From the NCBI GenBank assembly GCA_025361935.1, contig JANYJB010000095.1, positions 1 to 48,978 on the forward strand: a DNA stretch of 48,978 nt. The letters are read 5' to 3'. This DNA comes from Verrucomicrobiota bacterium (lineage in GTDB: Bacteria > Verrucomicrobiota > Verrucomicrobiia > Opitutales > Opitutaceae). Positions 42,086-48,978 of this stretch are shown in pieces (the first letter of the stretch is position 1; each line of letters starts with the position of its first letter). A program made the translations under genes and the position numbers. The notes beneath the pieces are model-generated. The model ran no database searches. It was given only the letters and a program-made list of their open reading frames with translations, and was not told the origin of the DNA.

Positions 42086-42746
42086 GTGTATAAACACCTC
42101 CTATTAAAACCCGTTTTGAGGGCCAACTGGATGAGCCCAAGTAGATTCCCCTTCCAGTGTTAGCATCAAATTCAACAAGACACGGAGCGCATTTATCGGA
42201 TGTAAGCACCCACACGGGCGTCGGCACTTCCGGCAACGGGATGACCACGCTAGACGACACCGTGACCTCGGGAACCGCTATCCGACGACGCGGACTCTGC
42301 TTATTTTTGATCTCTATCAGCGGGTGTGGAAACAACCACAATTCGGGCCGAAGCGCTTTTCCTATCAAACACTCCGCTGCAACAGTGAACACAAACATGT
42401 CGGCAACTTCCGGCGTGATTAACCCAAGCCCCGCATTTTGCTTCGCCATGTCTGCGCAATTCGACGTTAGTTCGTCCCTTTTATCTCGAAATGCCGATTT
42501 AGTTTTAGCGCCACTCGACACCTTTCCTTCTCGGAATGGGCGACTTATTCTACTTCTTAAGGTTATAGCGATTAGCTGCCACCAGGAACGAAGCCAACCC
42601 ACCCTCCGGTATGCTCCTTTAATCAAAGAAGATTCCAATATGGTTTGCATATACCACGAAGTCGCTGGCGAAGAAGGTAATTGGGTTCCAAAACCAGACC
42701 ATAGCACTACAACGAACCAACTTCTCCAATTTTTATAGTTTTTCAT
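42063..42746 (-). CDS. Hypothetical protein, low-GC orphan
   Basis: Open reading frame of 227 residues from an ATG at 42746; another ATG at 42758 adds four. I do not recognise a family. It has a possible N-terminal signal or membrane segment (SWFVVVLWSGFGTQL) and further hydrophobic stretches (WWQLIAITL and MFVFTVAAECLIGKAL), then a Pro/Val-rich, possibly extracellular end. Base composition is clearly lower in GC than the neighbours. Its 3' end overlaps the uvrD stop region by 23 bases. A plus-strand frame of 193 codons over the same DNA looks less protein-like. It may be an acquired gene. Confidence 0.45.
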   Translation of the reverse strand: MKNYKNWRSWFVVVLWSGFGTQLPSSPATSWYMQTILESSLIKGAYRRVGWLRSWWQLIAITLRSRISRPFREGKVSSGAKTKSAFRDKRDELTSNCADMAKQNAGLGLITPEVADMFVFTVAAECLIGKALRPELWLFPHPLIEIKNKQSPRRRIAVPEVTVSSSVVIPLPEVPTPVWVLTSDKCAPCLVEFDANTGRGIYLGSSSWPSKRVLIGGVYTLTSRTGA

Positions 42747-42835
42747 CACCCATAGCAATTCGACTTGGCCGCGTTATTTAATTGCATTAAAATCGCTCTT
42801 TATAACTCGTGCCGCATCCCCTAAGCGCTAAGTTT

Positions 42836-42865
42836 ATGATGAGGTTTTCATTTTTGATTCATCAT
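42836..42865. promoter_or_regulatory. Short inverted repeat in the region before trxB
   Basis: ATGATGA at 42836 and TCATCAT at 42859 form a 7-bp inverted repeat with a 16-base centre, about 90 bases before the trxB start, in an AT-rich stretch that must hold its promoter. It could be an operator or chance. Confidence 0.25.
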
Positions 42866-42953
42866 GCCTTCATGCTCATAGACTACGGTTTTCCCGCCCC
42901 TCCCAATCCCCTTGCCAATTTAGCGTCCACCCTTCCCTTCTGAGGAAATCATC

Positions 42954-43898
42954 ATGTCCTCTCCCGTTGAAAACGTCGTCATCGTAGGCACCGGTTGCGC
43001 CGGCCTCACCGCCGCCATCTATACCGCCCGCGCCAACCTCAACCCGCTCGTCCTCGAAGGCCCGTTGCCCGGCGGACAACTCACGACAACCTCCGAGGTG
43101 GAAAACTTCCCCGGCTTCGCGCACGGCGTGGACGGCTTCCAGCTCACCCAAAACATGCGCGAACAGGCCACTCGTTTTGGCACCCGCTTCGAGCAGGCCT
43201 TGGTTCAATCGGTCGATTTCACTTCTCATCCCCGCAAGCTCGTCCTCGACGGCCGCGTGATCTTCGCGAAGACCGTCATCATCGCCACCGGCGCCTCGCC
43301 GCGCATGACCGGCATCCCCGGCGAAAAAGAACTCTACGGCGGCAAAGGCGTGACCACCTGCGCCACCTGCGACGGCGCCTTTTACCGCAAGATGGAAGTC
43401 GCCGTCCTCGGCGGCGGCGACAGCGCGGCCGAAGAGGCGCTGTTCCTCACGCGCTTCGCCAGCAAAGTTTACCTCATCCACCGCCGCGACAGCCTCCGCG
43501 CCTCGAAGATCATGGCCGACCGCGCCGTCGCCCACGAAAAAATCCAGATGGTCTGGGACACCGTCCCGACCGAAGTGCTCGGCGTGCCCGAGGGCTCCGT
43601 CAGCGGCCTGAAGGTCAAAAACCTCAAAACCGGCGCCGAGTCCGTGCTGCCCGTCAAAGGCATCTTCGTCGCCATCGGCCACATCCCCAACACCGGCCCG
43701 TTCACGCCTGCGCTCGACGTGGACGAAGGCGGCTATTTCAAGCCCGCCGCCGGTTCCCAGGTGCAGACCCGCGTCCCCGGCGTTTATGTTGCGGGCGATT
43801 GCTCCGACCATGTTTATCGTCAGGCCATCACCGCCGCCGGCATGGGCTGCCAAGCCGCCATCGAGGCCGAACGCTGGCTCGCGGAACACGAAGGCTGA
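42954..43898 (+). CDS. trxB: Thioredoxin reductase
   Basis: An FAD enzyme that reduces thioredoxin with NADPH. Of 314 residues. FAD binding: [21 protein letters not shown] at the N-terminus; active disulfide CATC (Cys136, Cys139) in [16 protein letters not shown] binding: [15 protein letters not shown]; the C-terminal [27 protein letters not shown] is the usual FAD-contact end. It stands alone; thioredoxin is not next to it. Confidence 0.96.
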   Translation: MSSPVENVVIVGTGCAGLTAAIYTARANLNPLVLEGPLPGGQLTTTSEVENFPGFAHGVDGFQLTQNMREQATRFGTRFEQALVQSVDFTSHPRKLVLDGRVIFAKTVIIATGASPRMTGIPGEKELYGGKGVTTCATCDGAFYRKMEVAVLGGGDSAAEEALFLTRFASKVYLIHRRDSLRASKIMADRAVAHEKIQMVWDTVPTEVLGVPEGSVSGLKVKNLKTGAESVLPVKGIFVAIGHIPNTGPFTPALDVDEGGYFKPAAGSQVQTRVPGVYVAGDCSDHVYRQAITAAGMGCQAAIEAERWLAEHEG

Positions 43899-43954
43899 TC
43901 AGTCGGGCCAATCCGGCTGGCTTCAATCGCCGATCTAAAGGATCATTCACGATT

Positions 43955-46858
43955 TCAGAATTCGCCCTCCAACAATGTGACCGGTCCAAGCAGGCCGGAC
44001 GGCAGCAGCGGATCATTGGGCTTATAAGGGTTCCAAGTCGTCTTCGTCAGCCGCTCACTTGCGGGCAACCCAGCGTCCTTGATCAGACGGTTGGGCCATA
44101 GATTCGCGACACGAATACGCAGTTCATTGCCGCTGGGCTTCAATAAAACTGTCGGCACGGAAACCTGCCACGGAGCGCACCAGACCACACCGAGATCACG
44201 CCCGTTGAGTTCAACGCGCGCCAGACTATTGAGCGCGCCTAGATTAAGCACTGTTGTTTTGGCCGCAATAGCTGCCACCGGCGCATCAAAAAATTTCGCG
44301 TAGCTAGCGATGCCGGAGTAATATCGAATGCCATCTTCGGGACGCTTGGTCCAATCCTCCAACGTCTCGAACTTTACCGGCTCGCTCGGGCCGCCCCATT
44401 TCGGATCAAACGAAACCAGCCATGATTTGCTGAGTTCAGCCACTGGTTTTAGCTCGGTAAAATTGACACCCGTCGCCGGTTTACCTTTGCGAAAGACGAT
44501 GAAATAACTTTGTGACGGCGCAAATAGAAGCGGCACGGAGGTGCGTCCGTTAATTTCACGGAATTCTGGCAGCGGACGTTGCTCACCCGTAACCGCATCC
44601 CAGAGTTCGGGCCGTAATCCCGACACGCGAAAATTGCAGTCAGCTGATATGTTGGTGTCTGTTCGGTTCCCGACGAAATAGAGATCAAAATCTTTCTCGT
44701 GACGGTGAACATAACGTAAATCCGCGTTCGGCGTAAAATCCGGTTCGATGCCGTGCTGCGCGAGAATCCGCGCCGCCGTGTCATAGTCCGGATAAATTGC
44801 TTTAGCTGACGACTCTGCGGGCAAATCCTGCACGATATTTTTCGACTGCCAAATCTTGCCAGCCAGCGTTCTCACCTGATCGTCGCACGTGGGAAACCCT
44901 TGCAAGCCGGGTGCTCTTTCCGGCGGACGACCAAGCACCGGAACTCCAGCGGCAGCCAATTGTCCGATTTTCCGCAACAGTGCGGGCGTCATTGTAGTAG
45001 TGCGCGGCAGCACCAGCAGACTGTAGCTCATGCCATCCGGGAAAACGATACGCCCACCCTTTGCCTCGGCGCGGGCGATGAGCGTGTCCGGCGCGCAGCC
45101 GTCGAAGTTATAACCGCGCCGATCCTGGAATCCATCAAGCATGGCGGATTGTGGCGGTGTAAACACAGCCGGCGAATCCTCCACATCGAGATACAAGATG
45201 TCTGCCACCGGCATGCCCTGGCGCAGCATCTGTTGAGCGCGCGACAAATAGCGATGGTAGCCGTCCACCATGCTCCACCACGTCTCAGTGCGCTCCCAAT
45301 GCACGCCGTGACGCTTGCCGAACGTCATGCCCGGAGCTTCGTCCAAAGTCGGCTGGTGCTGATAGCGATGAAAGAGGAAACGGTTGATGCCATTGCAAAG
45401 CGCCCAGTCGCCTTGCTGCTTCATCGCCCACGGATATTGCCTCCAATCGTCATCGGTGGAAGTAAACGACTCGGCACCGATGATTCTCCGCCCAGTGGTG
45501 TGGCCGATGGAAACCGCCTCAAAACAACTGTATTCGGTGGGGAAGCCATAACCGTGCGACCAGAATTCTCCCATCGGCACATCCGCCGCTCCGCCGAGGA
45601 ATAGATCCCCGGCCGGATTCATGTCGTAGGTTTCAGAAGAGAAAGTCAGATTGTGCTTCCGGCCCAAATCCCGGAGATGCGCAACGTGATTTTCCAAAAC
45701 CAGTTCCTGCGCAGTCCGCCGCAAGTCCCACAGAAAGCGCTCGGAAATTTCCACGCTGCCGACCGGATGACCATACATCGCGGGCAGATATGGTAACGGA
45801 TCGTAGCCGCGCCGTTGTTGAAAATCGGCTCGGAAATTTTCCGACCAGTTCTGCGAACTCATTTCCCAACTGTCAAAGTGCAACCCCACAATCCCCTTCC
45901 CGTTTCCTTTCGGTTCACCGGTAGTTTTCAACAACCGCTCCGTGAAATTCTCAAAGTGCTTATCCAGAGAGGTCTTGCTGAATTTATCCGATTCAAAACC
46001 AAAGCCGGGCTGCGGCGCTGGACGCGTGGTCTGACCGGTAATGGTCCGCCCCAGCCGCACAATGGTCCAATTCCCAGCCGGCACGTCCCACGTCAACCGG
46101 CCGTCGGCCGACAGCTTGCTGGTCAGTTCGACGACTTGCCCAGGCGAAATGCATTGGTCTGCCGGCAACACTGTTTCGGCAGGCGTAAGCCGGGCTTTTA
46201 CGCCGGGTTTCGACGAATAAGGTGCACGCAGAAAAAGCGCTTTCTCGTCTGCATCGGGAATAAGATATTTGCCAGCCGGCCTAGGATAGGCCAGCACGGC
46301 AACATCGAGATAAAATTCCTGCCACTGCTTCTTCAACTCAGGCGTCAACGTTCCCATACCGAAGAAGGGTTTACGTGGCTTGGGTTTCGCCAACACGGCC
46401 TCAAAATGTTGCGGTCCGTTCACCGGCGTCTCGCTGGCGACGAGCACCTGCATGGATTCTTCAGGCTTCACCCAAGGCCCGCCCGTGCCGGCCCAGCCCG
46501 GACCAGAGCCGAGTGCAAGCTGTAACCCCAAAAGATCAGCTTCGCTGGCGGCGTGTTTCAACAATTCTTGCCACGGCTGGCTCATAAATTTGACCGGCCC
46601 GCGCGGAATACCGAGGTCCACCTCAAGAAAAATGGCGCCGCCAAGACCGGCTATTTTCATTGCCTCCAGATCGGCGGTCATGCCTTCGCGGGTCATGTTA
46701 CCATCCATAAAATACCAATAAACCCACGGCCGCGCCGCATCCGGCGGATTAAGGAAACTGGCTGCCAGCGTATCAACTGGCGCAGCCATTATCAGGCGCG
46801 TCAAACCCAACATACAGCAGCAAATGATCAAACAAGTTTTAAATGCGGTTGGTCTCAT
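43955..46858 (-). CDS. GH106-like alpha-L-rhamnosidase, exported
   Basis: Of 967 residues. The signal peptide (FKTCLIICCCMLGLTRLIMA) indicates export. The family pattern is that of glycoside hydrolase family 106: RPWVYWYFMDGNMTREGMTADLEAMKIAGLGGAIFLEV at the start, SGPGWAGTGGPWV, LHFDSWEMSSQNWSENFRADFQQRRGYDPLPYLP, and a C-terminal beta-sandwich galactose-binding-like part (VLNLGALNSLARVELNGRDLGVVWCAPW). Known members cleave terminal alpha-L-rhamnose from plant pectin (rhamnogalacturonan) or from glycosides. No other pectin gene lies nearby, so the natural substrate is inferred. A single gene facing trxB. Confidence 0.87.
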   Translation of the reverse strand: MRPTAFKTCLIICCCMLGLTRLIMAAPVDTLAASFLNPPDAARPWVYWYFMDGNMTREGMTADLEAMKIAGLGGAIFLEVDLGIPRGPVKFMSQPWQELLKHAASEADLLGLQLALGSGPGWAGTGGPWVKPEESMQVLVASETPVNGPQHFEAVLAKPKPRKPFFGMGTLTPELKKQWQEFYLDVAVLAYPRPAGKYLIPDADEKALFLRAPYSSKPGVKARLTPAETVLPADQCISPGQVVELTSKLSADGRLTWDVPAGNWTIVRLGRTITGQTTRPAPQPGFGFESDKFSKTSLDKHFENFTERLLKTTGEPKGNGKGIVGLHFDSWEMSSQNWSENFRADFQQRRGYDPLPYLPAMYGHPVGSVEISERFLWDLRRTAQELVLENHVAHLRDLGRKHNLTFSSETYDMNPAGDLFLGGAADVPMGEFWSHGYGFPTEYSCFEAVSIGHTTGRRIIGAESFTSTDDDWRQYPWAMKQQGDWALCNGINRFLFHRYQHQPTLDEAPGMTFGKRHGVHWERTETWWSMVDGYHRYLSRAQQMLRQGMPVADILYLDVEDSPAVFTPPQSAMLDGFQDRRGYNFDGCAPDTLIARAEAKGGRIVFPDGMSYSLLVLPRTTTMTPALLRKIGQLAAAGVPVLGRPPERAPGLQGFPTCDDQVRTLAGKIWQSKNIVQDLPAESSAKAIYPDYDTAARILAQHGIEPDFTPNADLRYVHRHEKDFDLYFVGNRTDTNISADCNFRVSGLRPELWDAVTGEQRPLPEFREINGRTSVPLLFAPSQSYFIVFRKGKPATGVNFTELKPVAELSKSWLVSFDPKWGGPSEPVKFETLEDWTKRPEDGIRYYSGIASYAKFFDAPVAAIAAKTTVLNLGALNSLARVELNGRDLGVVWCAPWQVSVPTVLLKPSGNELRIRVANLWPNRLIKDAGLPASERLTKTTWNPYKPNDPLLPSGLLGPVTLLEGEF

Positions 46859-46936
46859 AAACTTTTAAGCCCGTTTGCCGAGTCCATGTAAGTAAACTGC
46901 CCAGCGGCGAAATCCAGTTTCTTATCGCTAGTGAGC

Positions 46937-48184
46937 CTATTCTCCCGCAAGCGAGAGCATGGCAATGAAGGGCCAAACGATAAGGAAGTAACAGACATTC
47001 CCGCCGTGAAACTCCTCGGCATCCACGGTCCCGCGAACCCGTCCCCATAGCTCGATCAGGGCTATGATTAAAATCGGCGTGAAAAAGCGCGTCCCGATCG
47101 CAATCGGCATCCACCACGATGTCAGCGCGAAATAAAGCGCGACCAACGTGGCGAATAAAACGGCTCGGCGGGAATTGAACATGTTGCGCCGAAGCGCGAG
47201 GACCGGAACGGTCCATAAAATCAGCGCCGCAAAAAGACCAAGGACGCAAAGATTGATCACCCCGCCGTAAAAGAGCCTCCATAAAACATCCCACAGGTCG
47301 TGACGGTTGAAATACCAGCTTAACGAGGGAATATCCGCTTCCGGCATGGTCGGCCATCCGCCACGGTCTCCAAACGCCCGGGTTCCCCGTCTCACTTCCG
47401 CCCAAGAATCATACCAAAAATAAAACCGGCTGTTCACGTTATACAACCACTCGCCGTATTTGATCTTACTGTTGGCTAGATAATCGACCATCGGAATAAA
47501 AGCGGACGCTAGGTAGGCCCCCCCTCGTGCAAGCCGCATCCACCCTCCATATTTCTCATCCGTGAGAAGCATCAGAAAAACAATCGCCGTGAACGGGAGA
47601 AAGGACGCCTTGGTCAAGTAGGCCGCCCCCGTAAGCAATCCCGCAAGCGCCAGTCGATGGATTCCGCCATCCGGTTTTCGAACCAAGCCCCATGCCGCCA
47701 CAATAAGTCCGACTGCTAGCACGTCGGCCTGGACATAAAAAGCTCTCAGCGCAATCGCCCCGCCCCATAGCGCAAACCAAACAATGCCACCCTCTCGTTT
47801 GCCAAAAAGCTTCCGGAGCCAAAGCCACAACCCAAAGCCGACGCCCCCCGCAATCACTGCGGAAACGATTTTTCCGAAAAAAAACCAATCCCGGACGCCC
47901 ATCCAGCCACCCAAGGAAAGAATACAGGGAAACAGCGGCATCCGGTTGCGATCCCCCACAAACTCGTAATGCGACTCAAACAACGAACGCGCGTAGTTGA
48001 TGTAGGAATCCTGATCGCAACGCGTCACATCCCGGTTGAACCACCAGCCGTTGACAAAAACCCAGAACACCAAAAACACATGCAGGAAACTTTCGCGCAC
48101 CTTCGCGAGCCGGATAAAAAACGGGCGCAACCGGGCGCCGAATAAACGGACGATCGGAGATCCGCACTGATTGGGAAGTGCCAT
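46937..48184 (-). CDS. Membrane glycosyltransferase-like protein (PMT/ArnT fold)
   Basis: Of 415 residues with about nine or ten membrane segments. The first outer loop DQDSYINYARSLFESHYEFVGDRNRMPLFPCIL has the acidic start and the R-P/L-P pattern of the GT-C (PMT/ArnT) group, which transfer sugars from polyprenyl-phosphate carriers. The weak similarity and lack of a known motif beyond this make the donor and target open. It lies before the GH106 gene on the same strand but has no overlap with it. Confidence 0.7.
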   Translation of the reverse strand: MALPNQCGSPIVRLFGARLRPFFIRLAKVRESFLHVFLVFWVFVNGWWFNRDVTRCDQDSYINYARSLFESHYEFVGDRNRMPLFPCILSLGGWMGVRDWFFFGKIVSAVIAGGVGFGLWLWLRKLFGKREGGIVWFALWGGAIALRAFYVQADVLAVGLIVAAWGLVRKPDGGIHRLALAGLLTGAAYLTKASFLPFTAIVFLMLLTDEKYGGWMRLARGGAYLASAFIPMVDYLANSKIKYGEWLYNVNSRFYFWYDSWAEVRRGTRAFGDRGGWPTMPEADIPSLSWYFNRHDLWDVLWRLFYGGVINLCVLGLFAALILWTVPVLALRRNMFNSRRAVLFATLVALYFALTSWWMPIAIGTRFFTPILIIALIELWGRVRGTVDAEEFHGGNVCYFLIVWPFIAMLSLAGE

Positions 48185-48378
48185 GCCGCAACCGAAAGCA
48201 AATCGCCTTCAAGCGAAAGCATTTTAACCCGATCAAAACAGCCACTGCGGTCATTTTTGTGCCGCCCGCCCCTCCCGTCATCCTCGGATCGATTCGCAAA
48301 AAACATCCCATTTGCCTCAATCATCTACCCTGTAAATTGGGGAAATCTGTCAGAGTGGTGCGGACCTGAACAATAAGT

Positions 48379-48393
48379 TTAGAATAGTTCTAA
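48379..48393. promoter_or_regulatory. Fur/PerR-like 7-1-7 box upstream of the Fur-family gene
   Basis: TTAGAAT-A-GTTCTAA is a 7-1-7 inverted repeat with only the innermost pair mismatched; the core TTTAGAA-TAG-TTCTAAA (48378-48394) is perfect over 7 bp. It has the size and layout of Fur and PerR operators. A further TTAGAA lies at 48408-48413. It stands about 55 bases before the regulator start, so autoregulation is likely. Confidence 0.6.
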
Positions 48394-48447
48394 ATCTTAC
48401 TTGCTACTTAGAACCATTCCAATTTGTTGCTGTGTTTTCCGCTTTCC

Positions 48448-48876
48448 ATGTCATCAGACACACTCAACTCTGAGGCCCTTTCGCAAAAGCTCGCCCACAG
48501 CGGCCTACGCAATACCCCACAGCGTGAAGTCGTTTACAAGGCACTGCTTACGCGACGCGATCACCCCACGGCCGATGAGGTTTACGCCCGTGTTCGCACC
48601 GATCTTTCCACCATTTCTCTGGCGACCGTTTATAACTGTCTAGAAACCCTTGTGCAGTGCGACCTCGTCCGTGCGGTTAACTTCGAGCGCGGCCCTACCC
48701 GTTATTGTCCCAATCTCGCCCCGCACGCCCATTTCCACGATGAGGAGACCGGCTCGACCTTCGACATCGATCTCCCACCCGATCTTCTCGGCAAAATCAA
48801 AGACGTCCTACCCCCGGGCTACGACGCCGATGCCGTTGACATCATCTTCCGGGGGAAAACCACCGCCACGCGTTAA
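48448..48876 (+). CDS. Fur-family transcriptional regulator
   Basis: Of 142 residues from the ATG at 48448. The winged-helix part is typical: LAHSGLRNTPQREVVYKAL, ADEVYARVRTDLSTISLATVYNCLETLV and RYCPN. The metal-sensing part carries His93, His95 and His97 (HAHFHDEETGSTFDIDL), but the CxxC pairs that bind structural zinc in Fur and PerR are missing at the usual place and at the C-terminus. The remaining cysteines are at 64, 71 and 87. It stands 45 bases before a probable sufC, so it may control Fe-S assembly, and a palindromic box lies upstream. Confidence 0.9.
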   Translation: MSSDTLNSEALSQKLAHSGLRNTPQREVVYKALLTRRDHPTADEVYARVRTDLSTISLATVYNCLETLVQCDLVRAVNFERGPTRYCPNLAPHAHFHDEETGSTFDIDLPPDLLGKIKDVLPPGYDADAVDIIFRGKTTATR

Positions 48877-48921
48877 ATTTCCGCTTCCGAATTTCGACTA
48901 CTCACTACTTTCCTACAAGCC

Positions 48922-48978
48922 ATGTCCTCCCTCGAAATCCGCGACCTCGTCGTCGCTCTCGCCGCAACTCCTGACAAA
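48922..48978 (+). CDS. sufC: Probable Fe-S assembly ATPase SufC (N-terminus only)
   Basis: Only 19 codons lie in the window (MSSLEIRDLVVALAATPDK). The pattern (S)LEIRDLxVA is the usual start of an ABC ATPase, and the position after a Fur-type regulator fits SufC. The Walker motifs are outside the window, so another ABC ATPase is possible. Confidence 0.55.
   Translation, partial: MSSLEIRDLVVALAATPDK

Noticed and set aside
39953-42097. N-terminal extension of the amidotransferase frame over uvrD
   Set aside because: The frame stays open on the minus strand across the whole helicase gene, but only residues from the GTG at 39952 match a glutamine amidotransferase; the rest is antisense shadow.
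42157-42738. Plus-strand frame of 193 codons opposite the low-GC orphan
   Set aside because: It has a Ser/Thr-rich composition without hydrophobic or family pattern, while the minus-strand frame is longer and more protein-like. I kept only the minus-strand frame, at modest confidence.
1-48978. CRISPR arrays, insertion sequences, prophage, riboswitches, and -24/-12 promoters
   Set aside because: I looked for direct repeat arrays, transposase motifs, phage structural genes, conserved riboswitch cores and TGGCAC-N5-TTGC sites and saw none that I could support.

Overview
The window is a GC-rich bacterial chromosome segment that is almost entirely housekeeping genes. It begins inside guaB and ends at the start of a probable sufC. 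It is probably from Verrucomicrobiota, perhaps Opitutaceae. I base this on gene style and content: a long divergent PurA, paired ABC-2 permeases, a GH106 glycosidase, a two-part aspartate-family cluster, and short GTAGGAG-type and GGTAGGGCGGGAC-type intergenic repeats. No rRNA gene or lineage-specific marker is present, so the placement is an inference.

Layout. Positions 1-2015 hold guaB (partial) and a divergent purA, the two branches from IMP. Positions 2107-7404 are a tight minus-strand run read as manC, ruvX, truA, comF, accD, folC. A rhodanese and a class IV aminotransferase converge at 7489-8741. Positions 8845-10404 carry a lysine-rich HTH protein and a divergent HTH/metallo-beta-lactamase fusion, followed by an orphan sensor histidine kinase (10507-11985). 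After tRNA-Cys comes a plus-strand series: parA, two ABC-2 permeases, rnc, mfd and a SurA-like chaperone (12228-19845), then radC, tRNA-Tyr (minus) and cls.

Positions 22473-30492 are a minus-strand amino-acid block transcribed as serA, plsY, hom, lysC, thrC, cimA. It covers the serine entry step, the aspartate-to-threonine route without thrB, and citramalate synthase for isoleucine. An OpgC-like membrane protein, an HD phosphohydrolase and cdd follow, converging on hisS and an IHF/HU gene. Then come ubiE, an A-type Fe-S carrier, and a Ser/Thr kinase whose stop overlaps the start of rpoN. The last part has an FMN reductase, a glutamine amidotransferase, a UvrD-type helicase, a low-GC orphan reading frame, trxB, a GH106 rhamnosidase-like enzyme, a membrane glycosyltransferase, and a Fur-family regulator directly ahead of probable sufC.

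The most notable signals are these. (1) A dispersed REP-like repeat, GTAGGAGC-N4-TT-N4-GCGA, occurs as an inverted pair before accD/folC, as the supplier of the rnc stop codon, and in frame inside mfd. (2) AccD has lost three of its four zinc-ribbon cysteines. (3) A Ser/Thr kinase is translationally coupled to sigma-54. (4) A Fur-like protein without the usual zinc cysteines sits in front of suf with a near-perfect 7-1-7 palindrome upstream. (5) A DNA-binding domain is fused to a metallo-beta-lactamase next to an orphan sensor kinase. I saw no CRISPR array, insertion sequence, prophage or plasmid element, and no clearly undescribed multi-gene system.
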